From Actinomycetota bacterium (GTDB lineage Bacteria > Actinomycetota > Acidimicrobiia > Acidimicrobiales > Aldehydirespiratoraceae): a stretch of DNA of 64,000 bases. The translations under genes were made by a program, and so were the position numbers. Shown here piece by piece: positions 26,987 through 35,720 of the stretch (its first letter is position 1; every line of letters begins with the position of its first letter). The stretch is taken from positions 62,001 to 126,000 of the forward strand of contig JAPOHW010000008.1 of NCBI GenBank assembly GCA_029979265.1, written 5' to 3'. Below the pieces are notes generated by a model that had not been told where the DNA came from, ran no database searches, and saw only the letters and a list, made by a program, of their open reading frames with translations.

Positions 26987-27805
26987 ATGAGCACGCTGCC
27001 CGAACCAGACGACGCGACGTTTCAACTCGCCACAGGCGAAGAGCTTGTGCTGCCGAATGATCTCGACAGTGCTGGCGATGCTGCGCCGGGCATCTCGCAG
27101 CGCGCTCCGGGCTTGACCCCGGTCGGTCCGCAACCCGTCCAGCGCCCCTCCTATCGGGATCGACGCACTGCGGGAAAGCTTCGCGCTCGGAAGGTTCGGC
27201 GCCTGGTTCGCCACGTCGAGCCGTGGTCGGTCTTGAAGGTTGCGCTGATTTTTTACTTCTGTTTGTGGGTGATCCTCCTGATCGCCGGCGTCATCCTGTG
27301 GAGCCTTGCGGTGAGTTCGGGAACCGTCGACAACGTCGAGACCTTCATCACAGAGCTGTTCGCTCTCGAAAGCTTCACGTTCAATGCCGATCAGATCTTC
27401 CGTGCGAGTGCCATCGGAGGTCTGGTCGTTGTGGTTGCCGGTTCGGGTTTCACGGTTCTGATGGCGGTGCTGTTCAACCTGATCTCTGATCTGACGGGTG
27501 GCGTTCGGTTCACGGTCGTCGAGGAGGAGACAGCTCGTCCCAGACCAAAGCGCCTCCGCCCGCGCCGCACGGTGATGTCGCGAATCACGGGAGCGCCACC
27601 GTCGACAGCGGTTCCACCAGCACCGATCCCTGGTCCCGTGCAGATCCCGATGCCCGAACCGCCACTCCAGACGATGGAGGAGCCAGTGATGCAACAGTCG
27701 AACGAATTCGACGACGACCTCGATGCCGAGAACAGGATCGAATCAGACACCGACATTGGTGACGAGGCCCTCGACGAGGTCGCCAATGCCGACGGTGACC
27801 GGTAA
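26987..27805 (+). CDS. DUF3566 membrane protein
   Basis: 272 residues. Conserved DUF3566 core: RKVRRLVRHVEPWSVLKVAL, first helix IFYFCLWVILLIAGVILWSL, an outer stretch, and second helix GGLVVVVAGSGFTVLMAVLF with FNLISDLTGGVRFTVVEEE. Flanked by disordered polar N terminus and acidic C terminus. In Actinobacteria this gene follows gyrA (Rv0007). Its exact function is not known to me; a link with cell division and envelope growth has been proposed for the locus. TACACT (26970-26975) is a possible -10. Confidence 0.88.
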   Translation: MSTLPEPDDATFQLATGEELVLPNDLDSAGDAAPGISQRAPGLTPVGPQPVQRPSYRDRRTAGKLRARKVRRLVRHVEPWSVLKVALIFYFCLWVILLIAGVILWSLAVSSGTVDNVETFITELFALESFTFNADQIFRASAIGGLVVVVAGSGFTVLMAVLFNLISDLTGGVRFTVVEEETARPRPKRLRPRRTVMSRITGAPPSTAVPPAPIPGPVQIPMPEPPLQTMEEPVMQQSNEFDDDLDAENRIESDTDIGDEALDEVANADGDR

Positions 27806-27820
27806 CGTTGGCGGCCGCAC

Positions 27821-27894
<74 letters not shown>

Positions 27895-27952
27895 CGCTTC
27901 GTGCCCCGGCATCAGTGCCGGCGGCGCCCGTGTCGAATCATCGGGAGGGTCC

Positions 27953-28105
27953 ATGGGCGCAGGTTTCATCGCCGTCATTCGCCGAACCATCGTTGCGATC
28001 ACGGTTGGGATTGCAGTCGCAGCAGCGGTTCGAGTGCGGGGGAGTGGTGGTGTGCCGCCACAAACCGGTGGTTGGCGCGAGTTGCGTGGTGACGACCTTC
28101 GCTGA
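27953..28105 (+). CDS. Small membrane peptide, 50 residues
   Basis: A short frame from ATG 27953 behind a strong GGGAGG ribosome site. It encodes one hydrophobic segment, IVAITVGIAVAAAVRV, after a basic stretch, and a Gly/Arg-rich end. Its TGA overlaps the ATG of the next gene (TGATG), so it looks like a translated leader coupled to the oxidoreductase gene. I do not recognise a family. Confidence 0.55.
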   Translation: MGAGFIAVIRRTIVAITVGIAVAAAVRVRGSGGVPPQTGGWRELRGDDLR

Positions 28106-29097
28106 TGACTCGAATCCTCCTTTTCGGTGCCGGTGCGACAGGCGCTCGCATTGCGCGGCAGTTGCGATCGACGGGTCTCGTCGAGGCGCTCGAGGTCCGA
28201 GACTCGAGTGAGGAACGACTCGACGACCTGATTGCGTCCTTCGCTGGGTGGGTGACGCGTGGCGTCGGCCGCCGTATCGAAGCCCACTACGACGCGGTTG
28301 TCGTCGCCACGCCGCCGGGAAGTCAGGTTGCCGTGGCTCGCCGAGGAGTCCACGCAGGTGTGCCGGTGGTGACGACGTCCAACCAGACCTCGGAGGTTCG
28401 GCGTCTGCTCGCGCTCGATGACGAGGCCACCTATCACGGCGTCCCAGTCGTCGTCGGTGCAGGGTTCATGCCTGGGCTGACGTGTCTGTTGGCTCGGCAC
28501 GGCGCTCGCGACTACGACGAGATCGACGAGATTCATGTGGCGAAGGTTGGTACGGGTGGTCCGGCCTGTGCTCGCCAACACCACCGGGCATTGAGCTCCA
28601 CCGGCGTCGACTGGCGCGATGGCCGATGGACGCGACGTGCTGGTGGATCCGGCCGAGAATTGGCGTGGTTCCCCGATCCAGTCGGCGGCCGCGATTGCTA
28701 CCGAGCCGCATTGCCCGACCCTCTGCTGTTGGTGGGTCACTTCGATCGGGTTCAGCGGGTAACCGCCCGTCAAGCGGCGACGCGTCGCGATCGACTCACG
28801 GCCCCTCTACCGATGCTGCGTCGACCGCATCCAGAGGGAGGAATCGGCGCAGTGCGCGTCGAATTGCGGGGCAGAGTGGGGGTCGAACGTCGCGTCTCGG
28901 TCTTCGGGGCTGTCGAGCGCCCAGCGGTTGCGGCGGGCGCAATGGCGACCGCAGTGACGCTCGAGGTTGTTCGGGGTCGGCTTGCTCCCGGCGCTGCGGG
29001 CCTGGCGGGGGTCGATGACACGGTCTCCATGCTCGACACGCTTGCCGGTCAAGGAGTGAAACCGGTGCGGTTCGTGGGAATCACCACCTTCGTCTGA
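28105..29097 (+). CDS. Saccharopine-dehydrogenase-like NAD(P)-binding oxidoreductase
   Basis: 330 residues. N-terminal Rossmann fold ILLFGAGATGARIARQL (GxGxxG), then AVVVATPPGSQVAVARRGVH and GVPVVVGAGFMPGLTCLLAR, the layout of saccharopine-dehydrogenase-type proteins. The second half has VAKVGTGGPACARQHHRALS and a C-terminal region unlike the enzyme proper. Substrate unknown. Starts within the stop of the small membrane peptide gene. Confidence 0.72.
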   Translation: MTRILLFGAGATGARIARQLRSTGLVEALEVRDSSEERLDDLIASFAGWVTRGVGRRIEAHYDAVVVATPPGSQVAVARRGVHAGVPVVTTSNQTSEVRRLLALDDEATYHGVPVVVGAGFMPGLTCLLARHGARDYDEIDEIHVAKVGTGGPACARQHHRALSSTGVDWRDGRWTRRAGGSGRELAWFPDPVGGRDCYRAALPDPLLLVGHFDRVQRVTARQAATRRDRLTAPLPMLRRPHPEGGIGAVRVELRGRVGVERRVSVFGAVERPAVAAGAMATAVTLEVVRGRLAPGAAGLAGVDDTVSMLDTLAGQGVKPVRFVGITTFV

Positions 29098-29317
29098 CCG
29101 AACGCAGGGTTCGCAGAACGACGACGGCAGAAAAAGTTCGACGAATCGTCAAGGCGCTGTCGCAACCGTCCGAAGAATGCAAAAGCAGACGCCGAATTGA
29201 CCGAGCTGTCTGCCATCGCGAAAGATCGCTAAAGGTTTTCGCCGACCGAGTCGATTCTTGCTCTGTTGGAAACTGTCCGGGGGTGTGTTCCCCGGAGATC
29301 ATGAAAGATGCTGGGCG
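29098..29317. promoter_or_regulatory. Leader region of the FliA/WhiG-like sigma gene
   Basis: 220 bases without a gene. A hairpin CCGGGG/CCCCGG (29277-29282, 29290-29295) ends 22 bases before ATG 29318 and covers part of the purine-rich ribosome site. An odd-length palindrome GACGAATCGTC lies at about 29140-29150. No clear promoter boxes. Confidence 0.35.
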
Positions 29318-30262
29318 ATGACTCTGGGCGAAACAGAACAGCCAATGCGACGAACTCGGGCCTCACGTCGACGTGAACGCCCCACCCTGGGCGCTGACTC
29401 GATCCCAGTCGAGCTGGCCGAGTTGATCGAGGCGAATCTCTCGCTGGTGAAGCACATCGTGTTCCAGGTGGCGGTTCAGTTCCCGCGTCATGTCGACCGT
29501 GACGAACTGGCGCGGTCCGGCGCCCTTGGCCTCGTCGAAGCGGCCCGTCGGTTCGACGAATCCCGCGGGGTTCCGTTCGAACGGTTTGCTGCGCAACGGA
29601 TTCGCGGTGCGATTCTGGATGCCGTCCGGGCTGCTGATTGGGCCCCTCGTTCGGTTCGTAGCTTCGGTCGCAAACTCGAGAACGTCGAGCAGCGTCTCGC
29701 AACCGAACTCGGCCGAGCGCCGAGCAGGGAAGAAATTGCCGAGGCGCTCGGGATGAGCCAAAGCGAACTCGACCAACTCAAGGATCGGATGTTTCGCAGC
29801 GTCGTACTCGCACTCGAGCACGAAGCTGCGGATGGGCTCGAGAACGATCTCACGCTGGTCGATGTGCTTGTGGACGATCACGCGCCTGAACCGTCCTACG
29901 AACTGGAGAATCGTGAGTTGCACGGGTATCTCCGGGACGCAATCAGCTTGCTCCCCGAGCGGCACCGCATCGTTGTCGTCGGCTATTTCCTCGAGGGCCG
30001 CACCAGCCAGGACTTGGCGGAGCTTCTTGGCGTCACCGAGTCTCGTGTCAGCCAGTTGCGGTCGGAATCGATGGTGATGCTGCAGGAGGGCATCGAGGCG
30101 CAGTACGGCGCTGATGCACCCGATCCATCACGATCCAGCGGTCGGCTTGCCCGCCGGAAGGCGGTGTATGCAAAGGGCATCGCCGATGCATCGTTGTTTG
30201 CCGATCGTCTCGAACAGATCAACCTGATCGAGTCTGATGCACCGGTGCTCGTCGGTCGTTGA
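29318..30262 (+). CDS. Sigma-70 factor of FliA/WhiG type
   Basis: 314 residues. Region 2 without region 1.1: LVKHIVFQVAVQFPRHVDRD, then GALGLVEAARRFDESRGVPF and RIRGAILDAVRAADWAPRSV, the 'DxxRxxDWxPRxxR' block typical of FliA/WhiG. Region 3 is RAPSREEIAEALGMSQSELD; region 4 is LLPERHRIVVVGYFLEGRTS followed by LGVTESRVSQLRSE. Such factors run flagellar genes or, in Streptomyces, sporulation; no flagellar genes are in the window. A C-terminal ~60-residue tail is extra. ATG 29318 is preferred over TTG 29258 and ATG 29345. Confidence 0.87.
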   Translation: MTLGETEQPMRRTRASRRRERPTLGADSIPVELAELIEANLSLVKHIVFQVAVQFPRHVDRDELARSGALGLVEAARRFDESRGVPFERFAAQRIRGAILDAVRAADWAPRSVRSFGRKLENVEQRLATELGRAPSREEIAEALGMSQSELDQLKDRMFRSVVLALEHEAADGLENDLTLVDVLVDDHAPEPSYELENRELHGYLRDAISLLPERHRIVVVGYFLEGRTSQDLAELLGVTESRVSQLRSESMVMLQEGIEAQYGADAPDPSRSSGRLARRKAVYAKGIADASLFADRLEQINLIESDAPVLVGR

Positions 30263-30297
30263 TGCTGCGCTGATCCAGGAGCCGTTCGAGGAGTCGA

Positions 30298-30303
30298 TAG
30301 CGT
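30298..30303 (+). promoter_or_regulatory. -10 box of a leaderless promoter
   Basis: TAGCGT, eight bases before ATG 30312. Confidence 0.5.
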
Positions 30304-30311
30304 GGCGCTCC

Positions 30312-30968
30312 ATGGGTCGCCGTAGCTGTCGTGTCAGGGTGCTCATCGGTTGGCTTGTCGGGCTCGCTGTCATCAGCGCGTCGTGCGGGCTCACGCCGGC
30401 GGAGGATGATCTACAGGGGACCGAGAGCGGGGATCCGTGCCCAACCGTCGAGCGGCCGGCGCCTGTCGCTCTTGAACTCGGGGTCGTTGTCGAATACGAG
30501 GCGACAGCCGTTGCCCACGTCCTGTGTGACGTGGAGTACTCGACCAGTCCCCCGACGAGTGGCTCACATTTCCCGGTCTGGCAGGCGTGTGGTTTCTACA
30601 CCGAGCCGGTTCGCGATGAGACCGTCGTCCATTCGATGGAACACGGCGCAATCTGGATTGCGTACGACCCCAACCTTCCCAGCGCTGCGATCGAGGCCAT
30701 CGCTGTGCTCGTCGCCACGGACGGCCACTACGTGGCAGCCCCGTACCCTGGGCTCGCGAATCCGATCGTGGTGTCGGCATGGCAACGTCAAGTCGCGGTC
30801 GAGGACATCAGCGCCCCTGTCGTGGCAAGGTTTGCCGAAGCGCAACTTGGACGAGTTTCCGAGACCGCTCCGGAGGCAGGCGCCTCCTGTGAGAGTCCGC
30901 TCGGCGTTGCGCCGTCGGAGCCCGACGCCGGTTACCGGCAGATCTTCGATCAGTTGGCCGCGGGCTGA
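30312..30968 (+). CDS. DUF3105 lipoprotein
   Basis: 218 residues. N terminus RRSCRVRVLIGWLVGLAVIS ending ASCGL looks like a lipoprotein signal with Cys at about residue 25. The body has YSTSPPTSGSHFPVWQACGF, then VVHSMEHGAIWIAYDP, the DUF3105 signature (SGxH... HxxEHG). Histidines in these motifs suggest a metal or heme site but no activity is established. Start ATG 30312 is set by the TAGCGT box eight bases upstream. Converges on the phosphatase gene, 24 bases apart. Confidence 0.8.
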   Translation: MGRRSCRVRVLIGWLVGLAVISASCGLTPAEDDLQGTESGDPCPTVERPAPVALELGVVVEYEATAVAHVLCDVEYSTSPPTSGSHFPVWQACGFYTEPVRDETVVHSMEHGAIWIAYDPNLPSAAIEAIAVLVATDGHYVAAPYPGLANPIVVSAWQRQVAVEDISAPVVARFAEAQLGRVSETAPEAGASCESPLGVAPSEPDAGYRQIFDQLAAG

Positions 30969-30992
30969 TCGCGGGGAGCAAGAGCCTGCAGC

Positions 30993-31772
30993 TCAGTCGG
31001 CTCCCCACAGCTCGAGTAGGGCCGACTGAAGTGAGCCATTCGTCGCCATGCCCGAACCACATCGCCAGGTGTCAGGTCCGGTCGAACCATCGAAGCCAGA
31101 GAATGTGCCACCTGCTTCAGGGATGATCACCGCCATCGGTGCCACGTCCCACGGGTTGGCCATGGGATCGATCATCGCCTCCGCTCGGCCGGTTGCCACC
31201 AGCGCGTAGCCATAGGCGTCACCCCACGTTCGAAGCACAGCTGGGCTGGTCATGACGGAAGCGAGGGCCTCGTCGGGCCAGTAGGAGAAGCCACTGGTCA
31301 TGATGTAAGCCCCTTCGACACCGACATGATCCGAGACGCGACACGCCTCGCCGTTCACGGTGGCGCCCAGGCCCCGGCCGGCTGCGACGGTCTCGTCGAG
31401 TCCGGGTAGATGGATCACACCGATGGCAGGACCGTGCTCGTCGATCAGTGCGATCAGCGTGGCGAAAAGCGGAACACCCCTCGTGAACGCTTTGGTTCCG
31501 TCGATCGGATCAACGACCCACGTCCTTCCGGTTGTGGTGTCTGTGTTGCCGTGCTCTTCGCCGACAATCCCGTCGCCGGGATGGGCGTCGATCAGTTGTT
31601 GGCGGAGGAAGGTCTCGGCCGCCAGGTCGGCTGCGGTTACCGGGGACCCATCATCTTTGTGGTCAACCCGCAACGAGGTGCTGCGGAACAGGTCGAGGGT
31701 GATCGCCCCGGCACGTCGAGCAATGTCGATGGCGAACTGGAGGTCGGCAGGGTCGGCGGGTCGTACGGTCAT
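30993..31772 (-). CDS. hisN: Inositol-monophosphatase-fold phosphatase, probably histidinol-phosphatase
   Basis: 259 residues from ATG 31772 behind TGGAGAT. Metal-binding motifs: GIVGEEHG (Glu 72-73), VDPIDGTKAF (88-97) and C-terminal NPWDVAPMAVIIPEAGG. The GVPLFATLIALID sequence after DPIDGT is closest to actinobacterial HisN, which makes L-histidinol from its phosphate; inositol-phosphate phosphatase activity is the alternative. No other his genes nearby. The upstream frame to 31934 has no family match. Confidence 0.8.
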   Translation of the reverse strand: MTVRPADPADLQFAIDIARRAGAITLDLFRSTSLRVDHKDDGSPVTAADLAAETFLRQQLIDAHPGDGIVGEEHGNTDTTTGRTWVVDPIDGTKAFTRGVPLFATLIALIDEHGPAIGVIHLPGLDETVAAGRGLGATVNGEACRVSDHVGVEGAYIMTSGFSYWPDEALASVMTSPAVLRTWGDAYGYALVATGRAEAMIDPMANPWDVAPMAVIIPEAGGTFSGFDGSTGPDTWRCGSGMATNGSLQSALLELWGAD

Positions 31773-31917
31773 GTGTCGATCTCCACGGTTGGACGGCGGT
31801 GTGTGAACGAAGCGCTGCAGTTCAGGGAAGTGCCGTCGCCAGGTGAACATGCGTCTCGGCAGGAGATGGCGATGCCACTGGTGCTGCGCAGCGTCAGACT
31901 GATCAGCGGGCTCGACT

Positions 31918-32931
31918 TCATGACCGGTGCGCACCTGTTGTCAACTGCTCGTGGATCCAGTCGTCCATCTCGAGCCATCGATCGACGAGCCACTCGGTGA
32001 ATTCGTCTTCGTCTTCGGGGACGTCGGCACGGGCATGACGGGTGGCCATGACAGTGATCGGATGGGCCTCGTCGATCGTGGCGATGATGTCGGAGATGTC
32101 GCTCCGGCCTTCGGTGCCGACATTGGCGAGGATGACGAGATCGGCGTCGGGCGCGCCGCGGAGCAGAGCGAGTGTGCCCGCCGGCCGCGGCGGGAGAACG
32201 TATCGGAGGCGATCGGCGCGTGCGGCCAATGCGGGTTTGGTTCGCTGCAGCCTCGCAATCGCCCGATCGTGACGTTCTTTGGTGCGAAAGGTCCCCTCGG
32301 GGAAGATGACGGCACTGCCGTCAGGGGGCATGGTTCTCGCCAGTCGTTCGATCTTGGTCATCATCGGTGAGCCGGGCCGAGGGGTGCGATCGATCCAGAC
32401 GTTGTGGGTTCGTTGACCGACGAGGTCCATTGCCGGTGCCCACTGCAGATCCTGCTTGAGGGTGTAGCACGGTGTTCGGCCAACCAGTTCGAGCACGGTC
32501 AGCGGCACGATCGCATCGATGTGGCTCGAATGTCGCGAGATCACGATGGAGCGACCACCGCGAAGGGGTTGGTCGTCGAGGAGGGTGATGTGCACCCCGG
32601 CGAAGCGGCGGAGATTGTTGCGATGGTGGCGGCACCACCAGAACTCCAGTCGGTAGTTCGCAGCGACCCAACTCTCGTGGTCGATGCGGCCCCCGAAATA
32701 GCGAAGCCAGAGCGCCGCTGCGCCGAAGACTCCCAGGTACTCAAACCAGATCGTGGTGCCGAGGAGGAGCCAGACTCGTGCTCGCTTGCCGCGAGCGCGA
32801 CCGGTGGCGAGATCGGTCAGGTACAGCAGGGGAAGCACGACGGGCGTGAGCACCAAAAACAGCGCTGCCGCAACGGTGCTGATGCCGTAACTGATCGGAC
32901 GACGAACGGCCGCTCTCGGTATCGAGGCCAC
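31918..32931 (-). CDS. PlsC-like 1-acyl-glycerol-3-phosphate acyltransferase family protein
   Basis: 337 residues from GTG 32931. Motif I HSSHID (H134-x4-D139) and motif III VIFPEGTFR are intact. Two hydrophobic stretches (about 15-40 and 52-80) precede the catalytic domain, so it is membrane bound. A long C-terminal part (after 225) is extra. The start is set by TACGGT (32943-32938), six bases before the GTG. An ATG at 32955 would be nested in the divergent gene's start codon and has no ribosome site. Acyl acceptor unknown; lysophosphatidate is the default. Confidence 0.82.
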   Translation of the reverse strand: MASIPRAAVRRPISYGISTVAAALFLVLTPVVLPLLYLTDLATGRARGKRARVWLLLGTTIWFEYLGVFGAAALWLRYFGGRIDHESWVAANYRLEFWWCRHHRNNLRRFAGVHITLLDDQPLRGGRSIVISRHSSHIDAIVPLTVLELVGRTPCYTLKQDLQWAPAMDLVGQRTHNVWIDRTPRPGSPMMTKIERLARTMPPDGSAVIFPEGTFRTKERHDRAIARLQRTKPALAARADRLRYVLPPRPAGTLALLRGAPDADLVILANVGTEGRSDISDIIATIDEAHPITVMATRHARADVPEDEDEFTEWLVDRWLEMDDWIHEQLTTGAHRS

Positions 32932-32937
32932 GCCGAG

Positions 32938-32947
32938 ACCGTAGTGT
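32938..32947. promoter_or_regulatory. Overlapping divergent -10 boxes (plsC-like / acetoacetyl-CoA synthetase)
   Basis: Plus strand TAGTGT (32942-32947) is six bases before ATG 32954. Minus strand TACGGT (32943-32938) is six bases before GTG 32931. The boxes share two bases, and only 22 bases separate the start codons, so both transcripts would be leaderless. Confidence 0.55.
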
Positions 32948-32953
32948 GGGTGC

Positions 32954-34873
32954 ATGTCCGATGTGCCTCTCTGGTCACCCGATCTCGAGCGGATTCACTC
33001 GACCAATCTGTACCGCTTCATGACGACGGTGTCGGCCGACGTCGGACTCGAACTGCCCTCTGATCCCGTGGCTGCCTATGACCGCTTTCACGAGTGGAGC
33101 GTGGCGTCGCCCGACACCTTCTGGGCCAAGGCGTGGGAGTTTTGTGGGGTCGTCGGTGAACGCGGAGAACGCCTCGTCGAAGACGGCGAACGATTTCGGG
33201 ATGTCCGCTTCCTCCCGAACGCAACCCTCAATGTGGCCGAGAATCTGCTCGGCGAGCCGACCGACGACCTGGCGATCATCTTCCGGGGTGAGGACGGCGA
33301 AGCGGTCGACGTCACACGGGCCGAACTGCACGACATGGTGGCTCGCATTCAGGTGCTGCTCCGTCAGGCCGGCGTGGGAATTGGCGACCGGGTTGCCGCA
33401 TGGCTACCGAACCGGCCGGAGACCTGTGCCGTGATGCTTGCGGCAGCGGGGCTCGGTGCAACGTTTGCGTCGACGTCCCCCGACTTCGGTGTCGATGGAG
33501 TGGTCGATCGGTTCGGTCAGATCGAACCAACGGTGTTGTTCGCCGTGCCGGACTATGCGTACAACGGCAAGCGGCACGACTGTCTTGCCCGACTCGACGA
33601 GATTCGGTCGTTGTTGCCCACGGTCACGTCGGTGGTTTTGATCGAATCGGGCTGGCTCGACGATGTCGAAGCGACGACGATCACGTTCGAACCGCTGCCG
33701 TTCGACCATCCGTGGTACGTGTTGTTCTCGTCCGGTACGACGGGGAAGCCCAAGTGCATCGTCCACCGAGCCGGTGGCGTGTTGCTCAAGCACCTCACCG
33801 AACAGGTGTTGCACTGCGACATTCGTCCCGGTGACCGCGTGTTCTACTTCACGACTGCTGGCTGGATGATGTGGAACTGGCTCGCGTCGGTGCTCGCAGC
33901 TGATGCAACAGTGGTCTTGTACGACGGGTCGCCGACGTGGCCTGACCACAACCGGCTGTTCGATCTTGCCGACGAGGTTGGTGTCACCCTGTTGGGGACG
34001 TCGGCGAAGTTTCTCGATGCATGTGCTCATGCCGCAATCCGGCCGCTCGACACCCACGACCTGTCGAGTGTCCGAACGCTCACCTCCACCGGTTCGACGC
34101 TGAACCCGGAAGGCTTTGCTTTCGTGTACGACGCCATCAAAACCGACGTTCATCTGGTGTCGATGTCGGGTGGTACGGATCTCTGCGGATGTCTGGTGAT
34201 CGGAAATCCGTTGGCACCGGTGTATGCAGGAGAGATCCAGGTGCCGGCCCTGGCGATGGCCGTCGATGTGGTCGATGAGGCTGGTGCATCAGCGGCGACC
34301 GGCGTCGAAGGTGAACTCGTGTGTCGCGCACCGTTTCCGTCGACACCGATCTGCTTCTGGAACGATCCGGACAACGAGCGCTACGACGCCGCCTACTTCG
34401 ACCGGTTCGAGGGGATGTGGCACCACGGCGACTTCATCTCACGTACTGCCCGTGGCGGCTTTGTCATCAGCGGCCGCTCTGATGCCACGCTCAATCCCGG
34501 CGGTGTGCGCATCGGCACTGCGGAGATCTACCGACGGGTCGACACCATGCCCGAGATCGAGGAGAGCGTGGTGATCGGTCAGCCGTGGGAAAACGACACG
34601 CGCATTGTGCTGTTCGTCAAGATGGCGAACGGCCACGAACTCGACGACGAACTCCGAAGCCGTATCCAGGCACGGATCCGTGCCGAGGTCACCCCGCGAC
34701 ACGTACCGGCGGTGATTGCTGCGGTCGACGACATTCCCCGCACGCGCAGCGGGAAGATTACCGAACTCGCGGTCCGTGACATCGTGACCGGGCGTGAACT
34801 CAAGAACGTCGAGGCGCTGGCGAACCCGGAAGCCCTGGAGTTCTTCAGGGATCGGCCGGAGCTGTCGGCCTGA
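32954..34873 (+). CDS. Acetoacetyl-CoA synthetase
   Basis: 639 residues. Acyl-adenylate enzyme of the acetoacetate-CoA ligase group: the N terminus (PLWSPDLERIHSTNLYRFM) and RFLPNATLNVAENLL are typical; AMP motif LFSSGTTGKPKCIVH; YFTTAGWMMWNW; SGGTDLCG; C-terminal GRSDATLNPGGVRIGTAEIY; catalytic lysine in IPRTRSGKITELAVRD. Activates acetoacetate for poly-beta-hydroxybutyrate or ketone-body use; the acetoacetate decarboxylase-like gene at 60 kb acts on the same metabolite class. Leaderless start at ATG 32954. Confidence 0.93.
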   Translation: MSDVPLWSPDLERIHSTNLYRFMTTVSADVGLELPSDPVAAYDRFHEWSVASPDTFWAKAWEFCGVVGERGERLVEDGERFRDVRFLPNATLNVAENLLGEPTDDLAIIFRGEDGEAVDVTRAELHDMVARIQVLLRQAGVGIGDRVAAWLPNRPETCAVMLAAAGLGATFASTSPDFGVDGVVDRFGQIEPTVLFAVPDYAYNGKRHDCLARLDEIRSLLPTVTSVVLIESGWLDDVEATTITFEPLPFDHPWYVLFSSGTTGKPKCIVHRAGGVLLKHLTEQVLHCDIRPGDRVFYFTTAGWMMWNWLASVLAADATVVLYDGSPTWPDHNRLFDLADEVGVTLLGTSAKFLDACAHAAIRPLDTHDLSSVRTLTSTGSTLNPEGFAFVYDAIKTDVHLVSMSGGTDLCGCLVIGNPLAPVYAGEIQVPALAMAVDVVDEAGASAATGVEGELVCRAPFPSTPICFWNDPDNERYDAAYFDRFEGMWHHGDFISRTARGGFVISGRSDATLNPGGVRIGTAEIYRRVDTMPEIEESVVIGQPWENDTRIVLFVKMANGHELDDELRSRIQARIRAEVTPRHVPAVIAAVDDIPRTRSGKITELAVRDIVTGRELKNVEALANPEALEFFRDRPELSA

Positions 34874-34896
34874 TCTGTCGAATCAGGCCGCTGCGC

Positions 34897-35670
34897 TCAG
34901 GCCGCCGGGACTCGGTAGGTCGGTGCGGTGGGAAACAGGCCCCGTAGCGCTCGTCGGACCCGGAATGGCCTCCAGCTGTCCGCTGGCTGGGCGAGGCGGT
35001 CGGCCACCACGATCAGGGCGGCGAGGTTGAATCCCAGTCCACAATGGCTGCCGTACACCTCGACGTTCTCGGTGTGCTCCTCGTCGTGGTTGAGGCAGTG
35101 GTGCCACTGGACCACCCCGTCGCTGCGGGTGTAGATCGATGTCGCAGGAACCGCAAGGGGTTCGCGGACGTACGCCGGTACCCGCATCTCGAGTCCAGGT
35201 GCGTGAAGATGGCTGAGCGACCGGTACGCCGCCGCCGCGTTGCTGTCCGTGGGCGTCGCGATCTGGAACGGGCTGCCCAGCGTGATGACCTGCCGAATCG
35301 TGTGTGGGGCCACCCGAGCGAGCTCGCGGGCAAAGATGCCGCCAAGGCTCCACCCGATGATGTCGATCTCACCGTGTGCGTGATGGAGGTCGTCGAGGCG
35401 TTCCACGATCCCGTCGAGGATGTCGGGAGTGGGGCCGAGATTGCGACCGAGGTCCCAGCCGTAGGTGACGTGGCCGAGGGAGTCGAGCGTCCTGCGAAGT
35501 GGGGCGGTGCTGGCGTCGTCGGCGAGAAAGCCCGGCATGACGAAGACGGGGCGATTGCCCGTCGGGAGGAATCGGCGGAGCATCGGCGCCCCGAGCGCAA
35601 ACGAGCCGAACTCACCGATTGCACGGATTTCGGCGGCGGCGTGAAACGGGGAAGGGCGTGACACGGACAC
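34897..35670 (-). CDS. Alpha/beta-hydrolase (lipase/esterase-like)
   Basis: 257 residues from GTG 35670. Nucleophile elbow IIGWSLGGIFA with Ser108; oxyanion strand RPVFVMPGFLADDAST; then a SIYTRSDGVVQWHHC segment giving a likely Asp, and EVYGSHCGLGFN giving the His. The layout recalls triacylglycerol-lipase-like cytosolic hydrolases. No signal peptide. Convergent with the acetoacetyl-CoA synthetase gene; divergent from the amidohydrolase gene. Confidence 0.8.
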   Translation of the reverse strand: MSVSRPSPFHAAAEIRAIGEFGSFALGAPMLRRFLPTGNRPVFVMPGFLADDASTAPLRRTLDSLGHVTYGWDLGRNLGPTPDILDGIVERLDDLHHAHGEIDIIGWSLGGIFARELARVAPHTIRQVITLGSPFQIATPTDSNAAAAYRSLSHLHAPGLEMRVPAYVREPLAVPATSIYTRSDGVVQWHHCLNHDEEHTENVEVYGSHCGLGFNLAALIVVADRLAQPADSWRPFRVRRALRGLFPTAPTYRVPAA

Positions 35671-35720
35671 AGGTTGCCATGAACGTGACGCCGGGACCTA
35701 GCAAGCGGCATCATGGAGAT

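Noticed and set aside
27895-28105. tRNA-Ala after tRNA-Ile, as in many Actinobacteria
   Set aside because: No second cloverleaf or TGC anticodon arm is found in this interval.
29100-29317. c-di-GMP (GEMM) riboswitch before the FliA/WhiG-like sigma gene
   Set aside because: Isolated fragments such as GCAAAAGC resemble it, but the conserved tetraloop receptor and P1 pairing are not present.
30303-30312. Lipoprotein (DUF3105) start at ATG 30237
   Set aside because: It would overlap the sigma factor C terminus and place a polar stretch before the signal peptide; the TAGCGT box supports ATG 30312.
32953-32956. Shared CATG as start codon of both divergent genes
   Set aside because: The minus-strand ATG 32955 has no ribosome site or -10 box, while GTG 32931 has TACGGT six bases upstream; only the plus-strand ATG is kept.
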